Made by a program: the position numbers and the translations under genes
Notes under the pieces: model-generated
The model's database searches: none
Seen by the model: only the letters and a program-made list of their open reading frames with translations
What the model was told of the DNA's origin: nothing
Assembly (NCBI GenBank): GCA_028279875.1
Contig: JANQMU010000019.1
Location: 51,373 to 115,372 of the forward strand
Direction: 5' to 3'
Length of the DNA: 64,000 nucleotides
Source of the DNA: Rhizobiaceae bacterium
Lineage (GTDB): Bacteria > Pseudomonadota > Alphaproteobacteria > Rhizobiales > Rhizobiaceae
In this document: positions 17,780 to 26,065 of the stretch, in pieces
Layout: each line of letters opens with the position of its first letter
How positions within the stretch are numbered: the stretch's first letter is position 1

Positions 17780-18205
17780 CTATGGGTCGACATAGGCAAA
17801 GCCACAGGTGGCGCCGGCGCAGATCTTGGCGCTGCCGGACTGGCGGATATCGACACGGGCGGTGGCCATGCGCCGGCCGTTGGACAGGATGGTGACCGTC
17901 GCCTCGATCTCTCCCGACAGGATCGGCCGGATGAAATGATTGGTCATATCGACTGTGGTCATGATCCGCCGATCCCGGTTGTGGGCCATCAGCGCCAATA
18001 TGGCGACCGTGTCGGAAATGGCGGCGGCGGCCTGGCCGCAGACGATGCCGCCAATGCGCACGATGTCAGTATTTTCCGGAACACGAAACACGGCGCCTGT
18101 TTTGGTGATCTCCGTCGGTTCGATGTTCAACTGTTGTATCCAGGGTGCAAATGCCTCGGCCAGAAAGGCCTTCAGTTCGTCGATCCCCATGCCTTCTGCT
18201 GCCAC
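17780..18205 (-). CDS. PaaI-type hotdog-fold thioesterase
   Basis: A 141-residue protein with the hotdog signature GGIVCGQAAAAISDTVAIL followed by TVDMTNHFIRPI, as in PaaI/YbgC-type acyl-CoA thioesterases; the conserved Asp in AISDT would be catalytic. I place the start at a GTG (18205) because GGAGGG lies 5 nt upstream; the ATG five codons later has no free ribosome-binding site. The frame remains open for 65 more codons upstream, but that stretch is the tandem hairpin repeat and encodes an 18-residue peptide repeat (RDPKSGDRF), so I exclude it. The natural thioester is unknown, and no phenylacetate genes are nearby. Confidence 0.83.
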   Translation of the reverse strand: MAAEGMGIDELKAFLAEAFAPWIQQLNIEPTEITKTGAVFRVPENTDIVRIGGIVCGQAAAAISDTVAILALMAHNRDRRIMTTVDMTNHFIRPILSGEIEATVTILSNGRRMATARVDIRQSGSAKICAGATCGFAYVDP

Positions 18206-18212
18206 ATTTCCC

Positions 18213-18351
18213 TCCGCTAACCGGTTCCCACTTTTCGGATCTCGTGATTTGGTGCCGCTCGATTTGTCCGAAAACCGGTCCCCACTTTTTGGATCTCGCA
18301 TTTTGGCGCCGCTCGATTTGTCCAAAAACCGGTCCCCACTTTTTGGATCTC
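18213..18351. repeat. Tandem hairpin repeats, 54-bp period, two full copies and one partial
   Basis: Two complete units (arms 18267-18274/18286-18293 and 18321-18328/18340-18347) and one partial unit (18217-18243) share GCTCGATTTGTCC...AAACCGGTCCCCAC. The period of 54 bp is exactly 18 codons, so the frame of the thioesterase gene stays open through them. Arm sequences change in compensating fashion between copies. They lie between the thioesterase start and the stop of the TenA-like gene (18354). Confidence 0.75.
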
Positions 18352-18353
18352 GC

Positions 18354-19013
18354 TCAGAGCCCCGCATCCCGGGCCATAGCGTCCCAGAACATGATCTCAT
18401 AGGCCTGCATGAGCCGCGCCGCGCGGGTGATCAGGTAGGGCTCGACACCTTTTCGCAGATCGTCATCGATGACTTTTGCGGCTTTGGCCTCCAGTTCCTC
18501 AAGGCCGGAAAACCCGTCGAAGAAATGGGTTTCATCGCTGCTGAGACCGTAATGGGTCTGCAGCCCGTGGCTGATCTTGCCGCAATTATAGCCCCATGCC
18601 GCCAGGTTGAGCGCCCGGGCGCAGGCCATCTCGGCAGCTGAGCCGAAGCAGATCAGCCAGGCCTTGTAGGCCGCGTAGCCGAAAGCCTCGGCGCTCGGTT
18701 CGAACCGCTCGAGCACGGCGGCATTCATGCCGAGCCTTTCGGCCAGCGCCGCTATTTCGCGGGCCGCTCCGGCCTCGACCTCGGGCGGGGTGAGAAACAC
18801 ATCGCGATAGGGATGGTCTTCAAACCGGGCCATGCTGACGGCGGTCGAGTTGCTTTTCCACATCTGGTACTGGTAGCCGCAAAAGGCATGCAGCGCAGTC
18901 CTGTCCACCTCGCCCTTTTCGACCGCGACCACAAACCGGTGCCCGCGGATGGTGTCGTCGCTTTCGGCCAGCACGGCCCTGGTGTCGTCGATCAACTGCC
19001 GTGCATCTGTCAT
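18354..19013 (-). CDS. TenA-family (thiaminase II-like) protein
   Basis: A 219-residue all-alpha protein of the TenA/heme-oxygenase-like fold. Recognisable features are FCGYQYQMWKSNSTAVSMA near residue 45, the FGSAAEMACARALNLAAWG helix, and the C-terminal YEIMFWDAMA helix typical of TenA proteins. Family members hydrolyse aminopyrimidine precursors in thiamine salvage (thiaminase II). I do not see the catalytic Cys at the usual place, so it may belong to the TenA_E-type group or have another role. GAGGA lies 7 nt before the ATG at 19013. No other thiamine gene and no TPP riboswitch are visible in the flanking sequence, which weakens a firm assignment. Confidence 0.72.
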   Translation of the reverse strand: MTDARQLIDDTRAVLAESDDTIRGHRFVVAVEKGEVDRTALHAFCGYQYQMWKSNSTAVSMARFEDHPYRDVFLTPPEVEAGAAREIAALAERLGMNAAVLERFEPSAEAFGYAAYKAWLICFGSAAEMACARALNLAAWGYNCGKISHGLQTHYGLSSDETHFFDGFSGLEELEAKAAKVIDDDLRKGVEPYLITRAARLMQAYEIMFWDAMARDAGL

Positions 19014-19172
19014 CGCATCATCCTCGCCTGGTGGGGCGGCCTCGTATTCACGGGCGGATGATCTGGGAGCCGCAAGACCATCGGCCGTCGGCTGATAGAG
19101 ATGTGTTTCACCGCAAATGTCAACAAGAGGAGACGGGCGCCCGGTTCCGTTCCCGCAGGGCATTCAGTTGGT

Positions 19173-19364
19173 TTACGTGGGCGACGGTGTGTCAGGCGAT
19201 ACGGGCGGCAAAAGCAGCAGAATCAGCACCGGAAAGAGCAGAAGGGCGGTCGCGACCGTCCAAACCCAGGTGCCGCGGCCTTTGCGCCGCGCAAGGTGGT
19301 TGGCGAGATAGGCCAACAGGAAGATGAAAAGCGACAGGATGAGCAGTGGTGCCATTATTGGCAT
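19173..19364 (-). CDS. Small hypothetical membrane protein
   Basis: About 63 residues with two hydrophobic segments (APLLILSLFIFLLAYLA and TWVWTVATALLLFPVLILLLL) separated by a basic loop (HLARRKGRG), i.e. a hairpin membrane protein. The start is not clear: ATG 19364 or ATG 19355 are candidates and neither has a good ribosome-binding site; the open frame reaches 19541 but that would run through the SoxR-type promoter of the divergent gene. The hydrophobic pattern and fitting position between genes argue for a real gene. No function recognised. Confidence 0.5.
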   Translation of the reverse strand: MPIMAPLLILSLFIFLLAYLANHLARRKGRGTWVWTVATALLLFPVLILLLLPPVSPDTPSPT

Positions 19365-19464
19365 CTGGTGACGCCGACGGTGAAATTCAATGTCCCGGCC
19401 GATGTTGACCGCGCGCTTTATCCGGATCAGCCACATGTTCAACGCTTTCCTTGCAAAAATCCGC

Positions 19465-19495
19465 TTGACCTCAACATAGGTTGAGAAATTACAAC
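19465..19495 (+). promoter_or_regulatory. SoxR/MerR-family promoter of the MFS transporter
   Basis: A -35 element TTGACC (19465-19470) and a -10 element TACAAC (19490-19495) are separated by 19 bp, the over-long spacing typical of MerR-family promoters. The spacer carries the dyad CTCAAC-ATAG-GTTGAG (19470-19485), close to the SoxR box CCTCAA-N6-TTGAGG. The gene downstream starts at 19535. No soxR gene is in the window. Confidence 0.65.
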
Positions 19496-19534
19496 CATTG
19501 CCGTTGTTCAAAAAAAAGCGAGAGAATTCATCGG

Positions 19535-20968
19535 ATGACAACGGTTTCCGATTCTTCCTTTGTCAGCTGGCGCGAGCTTCTCAACCGGCAATATGGCGCG
19601 GCATTGCTGCTGGTCAGCCTTGGGGTTTGGCTGCATGCGGCCGACAGCCTGATCGTCGCCACGATGATGCCGGAGATCGTCGCAGAGATTGGCGGCGAAG
19701 CCTATGTGGCCTGGTCCGTTGCGCTCTATGAGTTGGGGTCGATCGTCGCCGGGGCCAGCGGCGCGCTGGTGATGATGCGGGCAGGCGTGCGCGTGCCGAT
19801 GATGCTCGCGGCGCTGCTGTTTGCCGCCGGCTGCCTGGTGAGCGCCGCGGCCCCGACAATGCCGTTGCTGCTTTCCGGGCGGCTTGTGCAGGGGATCGGC
19901 GGCGGCGGCCTGACCGCCCTGTCGTTCATTGCCGTGGCGACGCTGTTTCCCACCCGCCTGACCGCCCGGGTTCTGGGGGTCATCTCCGTATTGTGGGGGG
20001 CATCGGCGTTTCTCGGCCCGCTGATCGGCGGCCTGTTCGTCGAGTATTCGACCTGGCGCATGGGCTTCGTCTTCTTCGGGGCACAGGCGGTCGGACTGGC
20101 GCTGTGGATCCTTCTGGGTATCCGGATCGTCGAGCAAAGACCGGCCGAGGCGACCAGCACACCGGTTCCCGCAAGCCGACTGCTGCTGCTGGCGCTCGGT
20201 GTCGTGATGATCGCCTATGCCGGGATCGAGGTGACCGTACCGCGCACACCGTTGCTGCTTGCCATGGGTCTTTTGACCCTCGGCGTCTTCGTGTGGTGGG
20301 ACTCGAAATGCGCCGGGACGCGGCTGTTGCCCAACCGGCCTTTCAGTCTTCGCACGCCGGTCGGCTCGGCGCTGGTCATGACGCTGGCCATGGGCGTATC
20401 GGTGATGGGTCTTGGAACCTACGGCCCGCTGCTGATGACGATCATCCATGGCTATCCCGCCTATGTGGCCGGCTATGTCCTGGCCAGTGTCGCCATCGGC
20501 TGGAGCGCCGCGGCGATTGTGCTCTCGGGGTCTCCCGAGCGCTATGATCGCTTCTTCATCGCCTTCGGATTGCTGATGGTGTTCTGCAGTGTCGCAGGAC
20601 TGGTCTATGCGATCCCCAACGGTCCGCTTTCGGTGATCACCTTTTTCGCGGCACTGGAAGGCATCGGTTTCGGAACGGCCTGGACCTTCGTTCTGCGCCG
20701 GGCCAAGAGCCTTGCCGCCGAGGACGATGTGGCGCGGCTTTCGGGTGCGCTGCCGACGGTATCGCGCTTCGGCTATGCCCTCGGCGCTTCCGTGACCGGG
20801 ATTCTGGCCAATGCCGCCGGATTTTCAGCCGACGGCACCGCCGAACAGGCCGCCCATGTCGCCCGCACGATCTTCATCGGCAATCTGCCGATCGCGTTGC
20901 TCGGCCTGTTGGCCATGGCCTGCTTCGTTTCCATCAAGGAAAACAGGCCGGCGGTACAGCGGGTCTGA
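19535..20968 (+). CDS. MFS efflux transporter under SoxR-type control
   Basis: A 477-residue major facilitator with 12-14 predicted helices and the DHA2-like motif VQGIGGGGLTALSFIA (motif C region GPLIGGLF follows). The start ATG 19535 is chosen over 19481 because the latter lies inside the -10 region of the SoxR/MerR-type promoter. Regulation by such a promoter suggests that the pump exports redox-cycling or electrophilic compounds, as SoxR-controlled MFS and RND pumps do in other bacteria; this is inference from the promoter, not from the protein. It is convergent with htpG, with 18 bp between the stop codons. Confidence 0.88.
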   Translation: MTTVSDSSFVSWRELLNRQYGAALLLVSLGVWLHAADSLIVATMMPEIVAEIGGEAYVAWSVALYELGSIVAGASGALVMMRAGVRVPMMLAALLFAAGCLVSAAAPTMPLLLSGRLVQGIGGGGLTALSFIAVATLFPTRLTARVLGVISVLWGASAFLGPLIGGLFVEYSTWRMGFVFFGAQAVGLALWILLGIRIVEQRPAEATSTPVPASRLLLLALGVVMIAYAGIEVTVPRTPLLLAMGLLTLGVFVWWDSKCAGTRLLPNRPFSLRTPVGSALVMTLAMGVSVMGLGTYGPLLMTIIHGYPAYVAGYVLASVAIGWSAAAIVLSGSPERYDRFFIAFGLLMVFCSVAGLVYAIPNGPLSVITFFAALEGIGFGTAWTFVLRRAKSLAAEDDVARLSGALPTVSRFGYALGASVTGILANAAGFSADGTAEQAAHVARTIFIGNLPIALLGLLAMACFVSIKENRPAVQRV

Positions 20969-20986
20969 AGCAGCGCAGGCTGGCCT

Positions 20987-22855
20987 TTACAGTGCGTTTT
21001 CCATGACCGCGCTCAGCCGGCGGCCGAATTCGGCCGGGTCGGCCGGGGCCTCGCCGTCGGCAATGCGCGCCTGATCGAGAAGCAGATGGGCGGCATCCTG
21101 CAGCAGCTTGTCCTTGCCGGCGCCATCGCGCTGCGCCCGTTCCGCCAGCTTTTTGACGATCGCATGGCCGGGATTGAGCTCGAGAATACGCGGCATGCCG
21201 CCCTGCAACTGCCCGTGACGTTTCAGCAGCCGTTCCAGATTGACATCCATATCGCCCTCGTCCGCGATCAGGCAAACGGGGCTGTCGGTCAGGCGCTTCG
21301 AGGGCCGCACATCCTTCACCGCATCGCCCAGTTCCAGCTTGATGGCGGCAATCAGGCCGCCCAGCGCCGGGGTTTCCGTTTCGTCCTTCTTGTCTTCCTC
21401 CGTGTCGCCGCTCTTGATCGTGTCGAGATCGGCGGCGCCGCGGGTGATGGATTTGAACGGTTTGCCTTCGAATTCCGGCACATGTTGCAGCCAGAACTCG
21501 TCCACCGGGTCCGACAGCAGCAGCACTTCGACGCCTTTCGCGCGGAAGCCCTCGAGATGGGGCGAATTGGTGACTTTTTCGGCGTCGGTGCCGGTGATGT
21601 AATAGATCGCTTCCTGGCCGTCCTTCAGCCGCTCGACATAGGCGCTCAGGCTGGTCAGTTCAGCGCCGTGGGTGGAGTTGAAGCGGCAGACCTCGATGAT
21701 CCTGTCGCGCAGGCCGTCATCCTCGACGAGGCCCTCTTTGAGGACGGCACCGAAATTCTTCCAGAAGGCCGCATAGGCCTCGGCGTCCTTGTTGGCCTTC
21801 TTCTTGAGTTCGCCGAGCACCTTCTTGGTGAGGCCCGAACGAATCTTGGCGAGCTTCGGATCGGTCTGCAGCATCTCGCGCGAGATGTTGAGCGACAGGT
21901 CTTCCGAATCCACCACGCCGCGCAGGAAGCGCAGATAGGGCGGCAACAGGCCCTTGGTGTCTTCGGTGATGAACACCCGGTTGACGTAGAGCTTGACGTG
22001 GTTTTTGCGCTCGGGCTCGTAGAGGTCGAAGGGCGGGGTCGACGGCACATAGAGCAGGTTGGTGTAGCTGACGAGGCCCTCCACCCGGTTGTGCATGGTC
22101 AGCCACGGCTCATCGAAGGCATGGGCCGTGTGGTGATAGAATTCCTTGTGCTGCTCCGGCGTGATCTCCTTGGGCGGGCGGGTCCACAGCGCCGACGCTT
22201 CGTTCAGCGTCTCGTCGCCGAGCTTGACCGGGAAGCCGATATGGTCGGAATAGGTCTTGACGATCGTCTTGATGCGGGCTTCTTCGAGGAACTCCTTGGC
22301 GTCCTTCTTGATGTGCAGGGTGACCGTCGTGCCACGCTCGTCGCGCGTTGCGGGCTCGATGCTGAACTCGCCCTTGCCGTCGGACGACCACAGCCAGGCC
22401 TCCTCCTCGCCGGCCTTGCGGGTCACCACATCGACGCTGTCGGCGACCATGAAGGCCGAATAGAAGCCGACGCCGAACTGGCCGATCAGGCTGACGGCAT
22501 CTTCCTTGTCGCCCTTGCCGAGATTTTCCAGGAACGCGCTGGTGCCGGACTTTGCGATGGTGCCGAGCGTCTCCATGAGGTCGTCATGGTTCATGCCGAT
22601 GCCATTGTCGGAGACGGTGATGGTCTTCGCCTTGGCGTCCAGACCGAGCTCGATGCGGAACGCCGGATCGCCCTCGATCAGGGACGGCGCCGTCAGGGCG
22701 CTGTGGCGCAGCTTGTCGCAGGCATCGGAGGCGTTGGAGACCAGTTCCCGCAGGAAGATCTCGCGATTGGAGTAAAGTGAACCGGCAACGATGTCGAGCA
22801 GCCGGCCGACCTCCGTCTGAAAGGCATAGGTTTCCCTGGCGGCGGTGTCACTCAT
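20987..22855 (-). CDS. htpG: Chaperone HtpG (Hsp90)
   Basis: A 622-residue bacterial Hsp90. The N-terminal GHKL ATPase domain shows YSNREIFLRELVSNASDACD (about 30-50), VSDNGIGM (about 81-88) and GQFGVGFYSAFMVAD (about 125-139). A middle domain and a C-terminal dimerisation domain of normal length follow. It is an ATP-driven cytosolic folding chaperone induced by heat and other stress. GAAGGA precedes the ATG by 9 nt, and a heat-shock-sigma-type promoter is visible 40-67 bp upstream. It stands alone, as usual for htpG. Confidence 0.97.
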   Translation of the reverse strand: MSDTAARETYAFQTEVGRLLDIVAGSLYSNREIFLRELVSNASDACDKLRHSALTAPSLIEGDPAFRIELGLDAKAKTITVSDNGIGMNHDDLMETLGTIAKSGTSAFLENLGKGDKEDAVSLIGQFGVGFYSAFMVADSVDVVTRKAGEEEAWLWSSDGKGEFSIEPATRDERGTTVTLHIKKDAKEFLEEARIKTIVKTYSDHIGFPVKLGDETLNEASALWTRPPKEITPEQHKEFYHHTAHAFDEPWLTMHNRVEGLVSYTNLLYVPSTPPFDLYEPERKNHVKLYVNRVFITEDTKGLLPPYLRFLRGVVDSEDLSLNISREMLQTDPKLAKIRSGLTKKVLGELKKKANKDAEAYAAFWKNFGAVLKEGLVEDDGLRDRIIEVCRFNSTHGAELTSLSAYVERLKDGQEAIYYITGTDAEKVTNSPHLEGFRAKGVEVLLLSDPVDEFWLQHVPEFEGKPFKSITRGAADLDTIKSGDTEEDKKDETETPALGGLIAAIKLELGDAVKDVRPSKRLTDSPVCLIADEGDMDVNLERLLKRHGQLQGGMPRILELNPGHAIVKKLAERAQRDGAGKDKLLQDAAHLLLDQARIADGEAPADPAEFGRRLSAVMENAL

Positions 22856-22893
22856 GGTGTTGCGTTCCTTCGATCAGTACGATTTGGACGCTG

Positions 22894-22922
22894 ATATAGT
22901 CTGGCTTGGCCGAAGCCACAAG
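22894..22922 (-). promoter_or_regulatory. Candidate RpoH (sigma-32) promoter of htpG
   Basis: On the minus strand, CTTGTG (complement of 22917-22922) is followed after 17 bp by CTATAT (complement of 22894-22899). This fits the alphaproteobacterial heat-shock consensus CTTGAC-N16/17-CYTATNT. Transcription would begin about 30 nt before the htpG start codon. Confidence 0.55.
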
Positions 22923-22937
22923 ATGCGCCCGGCTCCG

Positions 22938-24788
22938 CTATGCGGCGGCGATGAAACCGCCCGACTGGCGGGCCCAGAGGCGGGCATAAAGGCCGTCGCG
23001 GGCGATCAGCTCCGCATGGGTACCGCTTTCGACGATCCGGCCATTGTCCATGACCAGCAGCCGGTCCATGGCGGCAATGGTGGACAGGCGATGGGCAACG
23101 GCGATCGTCGTCTTGCCTTTCATCAGTTCGGCGAGGTTGGTCTGGATTGCCGACTCGGCCTCCGAATCGAGCGCCGACGTTGCCTCATCGAGGACCAGGA
23201 CCGGTGAATCCTTCAAGAGGACGCGGGCGATCGTCACGCGCTGGCGCTGACCGCCGGAGAGCTTGACGCCCTTGTCGCCGACATGAGCGTCGAGCCCCGT
23301 GCGGCCTTCCTTGTCCTTCATGTCGCGGATGAAGGACATCGCCTCGGCGAGTTCCGCGGCGCGCTCGATGTCGGCGTCGGTCGCATCGGGATTGCCGTAG
23401 CGGATATTGTCGCGGATCGAGCGGTGTAGCAGCGAGATGTCCTGGGTCACGACGCCGATCTGGCTTCTGAGCGAAGCCTGGCGCACGGAGCGGATATCCT
23501 GCCCGTCGATGGTGATCGACCCGGCTTTGACGTCGCGCAGCCGCAGCAGCAGCGCCACCAGGGTCGATTTGCCGGCGCCGGACAGGCCGACAATGCCGAC
23601 CTTCTCGCCCGGCTCGACGGTGAATGAGAGATCGCGCAATACCGGCTCGCCTTCCACATCGTAGGAGAAGTCGACCTGCCGAAAGGCGATTCGGCCTTCG
23701 GTGACAGTTAGATCGACCGCATCGGGCGCATCGGTGACCGAGGGCTGGCTGGTCATGACGGGCATGGCGTCGCGGATGGTGCCGAGCGCCCGCGAGACCG
23801 ACTGGCCGAGCCCGATAAAGGCGAAGGACGACACCGACAGGGACCGCGCGACCGTGGCGGCGGCGACGAACTCGCCGACGGTGACGAAGCCGCCCACCAT
23901 GCCCCACAGGCCGATGGCGAAGATCGAAACGATCAGCGCGATATTGAGATATTGCACGGTGCTGTCGGAGACGATGTAGGACCGGTTTTCCCGGTGTTGC
24001 GTGTCGATCGTCTCGCCGATCACGCGTCGGATGGCGCCGGCTTCCGAATCCTCCGCCGAGAACAGCTTGACCATGGCGATGTTGCTGTAGACATCGGTCA
24101 TCGCGCCGGTGGCCCGCGAAGCGGCGGCGGCAACCTTCGAGGACCGCTCCATATAGAGCGGCACGGCGATGCGGGCGACGATGGCATTGGCGATGATCCA
24201 GACCAGCACGGGGAGCGCCAGCGGCCAGGCGAGCACCGCCAGCAGGGTGAAGGACCCCAGAAACTGGATGGTGACGCGCGGCACGGTCTGCATGGCGACC
24301 ATCAATTGCCGCTGCACCGAACCGGTGACCTGGGCGATGCGCGAGGCCACCTGGCCGGCGAACAGATCCTCGAAGAACGCCACGTCCTGGCGCTCGACCG
24401 CCTTGTGGCCCTGCCAGCGCATGGCGGCCGGCAGCAGGGTCTGCACGGTCTGCGACATGAAGGCCGAGCGGATGAAGGTCAGCAGCGGATCGACGACCGC
24501 GAAAAGGAACAGGAAAAGACCGAGTGTCCGGGCATTTTCGCGCAGGAAGGTCTGCGCGCCGAGGCTTGTCACCCCGTCGACGATGAAGGCCAGCGCCCAG
24601 ACGACCGACAGGGCGATCAGCGCCGATGCGACGGAAAGAGCCCCGACGACGATCAGCACGCCGCGAAACATGGTGGCGAAGTACCAGACGAGCTTCAGCG
24701 GCCCCTCGGACGGCATCGGCCGCGCCGGCAGGTCGAGCGGCTGGATAAGGGTCTCGAACGGACGGAAGATGCGATTGGCCAGCGACAT
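22938..24788 (-). CDS. ABC exporter, fused membrane and ATP-binding domains
   Basis: A 616-residue half-transporter that works as a homodimer. Six membrane helices occupy about 30-310 and a cytoplasmic ATPase domain follows, with Walker A GLSGAGKST, signature LSGGQRQRVTIARVLL, Walker B VLVLDEATSALDSE and the switch His in AVAHRLSTI. It is of the MsbA/multidrug type; lipid or drug export is likely but the substrate is open. The start at 24788 (MSLANRIF), preceded by AGAGG, is preferred over 24875 because the latter lies within the transposase remnant upstream. That remnant begins about 60 bp before the start codon, so the native promoter may have been replaced or shortened. Confidence 0.9.
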   Translation of the reverse strand: MSLANRIFRPFETLIQPLDLPARPMPSEGPLKLVWYFATMFRGVLIVVGALSVASALIALSVVWALAFIVDGVTSLGAQTFLRENARTLGLFLFLFAVVDPLLTFIRSAFMSQTVQTLLPAAMRWQGHKAVERQDVAFFEDLFAGQVASRIAQVTGSVQRQLMVAMQTVPRVTIQFLGSFTLLAVLAWPLALPVLVWIIANAIVARIAVPLYMERSSKVAAAASRATGAMTDVYSNIAMVKLFSAEDSEAGAIRRVIGETIDTQHRENRSYIVSDSTVQYLNIALIVSIFAIGLWGMVGGFVTVGEFVAAATVARSLSVSSFAFIGLGQSVSRALGTIRDAMPVMTSQPSVTDAPDAVDLTVTEGRIAFRQVDFSYDVEGEPVLRDLSFTVEPGEKVGIVGLSGAGKSTLVALLLRLRDVKAGSITIDGQDIRSVRQASLRSQIGVVTQDISLLHRSIRDNIRYGNPDATDADIERAAELAEAMSFIRDMKDKEGRTGLDAHVGDKGVKLSGGQRQRVTIARVLLKDSPVLVLDEATSALDSEAESAIQTNLAELMKGKTTIAVAHRLSTIAAMDRLLVMDNGRIVESGTHAELIARDGLYARLWARQSGGFIAAA

Positions 24789-24849
24789 CGCCTCTATATA
24801 GGCAGGGGCGGCGGCGGAATCATGTTGGGCGGCCAGATTGAGCGGCGCG

Positions 24850-25105
24850 TGGCCCAGACGCCTCATCGCCGACAAGGCTTACGACGCCGACAAGTTGCGC
24901 CGTTGGCTCAAGGCGCGAAGGATCAAAGCTGTCATTCCCTCGAACGCCACACGCAGAACGCCCTATCCGCTCGATCACGCAGTCTACCGGAGGCGCAATC
25001 TCATCGAAAGGATGTTTGGCAAACTCAAGAGCTGGCGATGCATGCCGACGCGATGCGATCGACTGGCACGAAACTAGCTCGCAGCCATCGCTCTCGTCTC
25101 AATCG
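24850..25105 (+). pseudogene. IS5-family transposase remnant (C-terminal part, nonsense mutated)
   Basis: The frame encodes RLIADKAYDADKLRRWLKAR, VYRRRNLIERMFGKLKSWRC and RCDRLARN, the conserved C-terminal DDE region of IS5-type transposases. The N-terminal two thirds are absent. After RLARN the expected Tyr codon is TAG (25075-25077), and the frame then continues with the expected LAAIALVS, so a single base change made the stop. No terminal inverted repeats or target duplications are visible. It marks an old insertion next to the ABC exporter and two AT-richer genes. Confidence 0.85.
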
Positions 25106-25119
25106 CAGAACGCTCACAT

Positions 25120-25470
25120 CTAGGCCCCTGGACAAAGGACCTCGGTGTTAACTTTGTAACTTTGCTCCTGATACTTACCGTTACAGGTGCAAGAATCCGT
25201 ACCGTGGGCGCCGCCTCCGAAAGAACACGTAATAGGGACTTGTGGCGACCTGCAATCAAAATTCTCTGGCATTACTGTTGTTTTTCCATCCTCGGAATAG
25301 CAGTATCCTGTAAATATAAATTTAGTGTGATGGGTATCGATGTCCCAGTGATATTTGCATAGTTTGTTGTATGCGCAATAACTCGTCTTCGATACGGTGT
25401 TGTCTGCATTTGCGGCGGAGAGTCCCAGAAAAAGCGCCGCGGGAACGAGATAAATGGTTGAAGATCTCAT
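25120..25470 (-). CDS. Small secreted Cys-rich protein, unknown
   Basis: A 116-residue protein with a clear signal peptide (MRSSTIYLVPAALFLGLSAANA). The mature part has eight Cys (TSYCAYNKLCKYHW, GYCYSEDGKT, ENFDCRSP, ITCSFGGG, DSCTCNGK, EVLCPG), which suggests disulfide bonds and a periplasmic or extracellular location. GGGAGG lies 9 nt before the ATG at 25470, supporting it as a real gene. Its base composition is clearly AT-richer than that of neighbouring genes and it lies next to a transposase remnant, both signs of acquisition by transfer. Not recognised as a member of a known family. Confidence 0.7.
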   Translation of the reverse strand: MRSSTIYLVPAALFLGLSAANADNTVSKTSYCAYNKLCKYHWDIDTHHTKFIFTGYCYSEDGKTTVMPENFDCRSPQVPITCSFGGGAHGTDSCTCNGKYQEQSYKVNTEVLCPGA

Positions 25471-25540
25471 CTTGATAAACCTCCCATTTAGAGCATCGGG
25501 CGATAATATTGAACCGACATTCCCCAGATGACCCCTCATT

Positions 25541-25792
25541 TCAACGTTGATGGTAGCCGAATGGGCTCCAACTTGGAACCGTGAACCGCATTACCGCCCG
25601 CTGAACCGAACTTTCGGCCGCCGGATGGTCTTTGCCACCCTGATACTTCATCTCCATGACCGGATAGTCTTCAAACTTGCTCTGGACGAGGTGATATTTC
25701 ACCTCCTTGATCTTGGCGGATGCCTGTGTGGCGATCAGCGGACAGGACAGCACCATTGCCGCGATTGCCGTGTTGAAAATGGACTTTCTCAT
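25541..25792 (-). CDS. Small secreted protein, unknown
   Basis: An 83-residue protein with a signal peptide (MRKSIFNTAIAAMVLSC, cleavage likely after QASA) and a short charged mature part (KIKEVKYHLVQSKFEDYPVM). If cleavage were at VLSCP it could be a lipoprotein, but the LSC context is not a good lipobox. GGAG stands 7 nt before the ATG at 25792; the GTG four codons earlier is less likely. It lies 70 bp upstream of the Cys-rich secreted protein in the same direction, so the two may be co-transcribed. Function unknown. Confidence 0.6.
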   Translation of the reverse strand: MRKSIFNTAIAAMVLSCPLIATQASAKIKEVKYHLVQSKFEDYPVMEMKYQGGKDHPAAESSVQRAVMRFTVPSWSPFGYHQR

Positions 25793-26065
25793 ATCAGTCT
25801 CCACTTCGGTTGGACCAGTTCAGCAGTCGTAATGTCCTTGCCTCGGATCGCGGCAGCATGGAGTGCTGTGCGCTCGATCCTGATGAATGGTCGGGTGTGG
25901 AGGTTTCAGTCTGGTGTCGGAATCTTGGGAAACGGGTTTCAGTCGTTCGGTTGTTTCAGGCCCGTAACGGCCGGGGCCGAATTGCCGGCCAGAAAGACCC
26001 GGGCCGCTTGTTTACTTCAGCGCGGGATTGCCGCACCTTTCGAGCCCATCAGAAGGACGCCCACC

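Noticed and set aside
18206..18400. N-terminal extension of the thioesterase encoding an RDPKSGDRF repeat
   Set aside because: It is the translation of tandem intergenic hairpin repeats; a GTG with a good ribosome-binding site at 18205 gives the normal family N-terminus.
18354..19172. TPP riboswitch near the TenA-like gene
   Set aside because: I looked for the conserved THI-box core (CUGAGA and ACCUGAUC-like segments) upstream of 19013 and did not find it.
21086..22780. 564-codon plus-strand open frame opposite htpG
   Set aside because: HtpG on the other strand is unmistakable; the antisense frame has no recognisable features.
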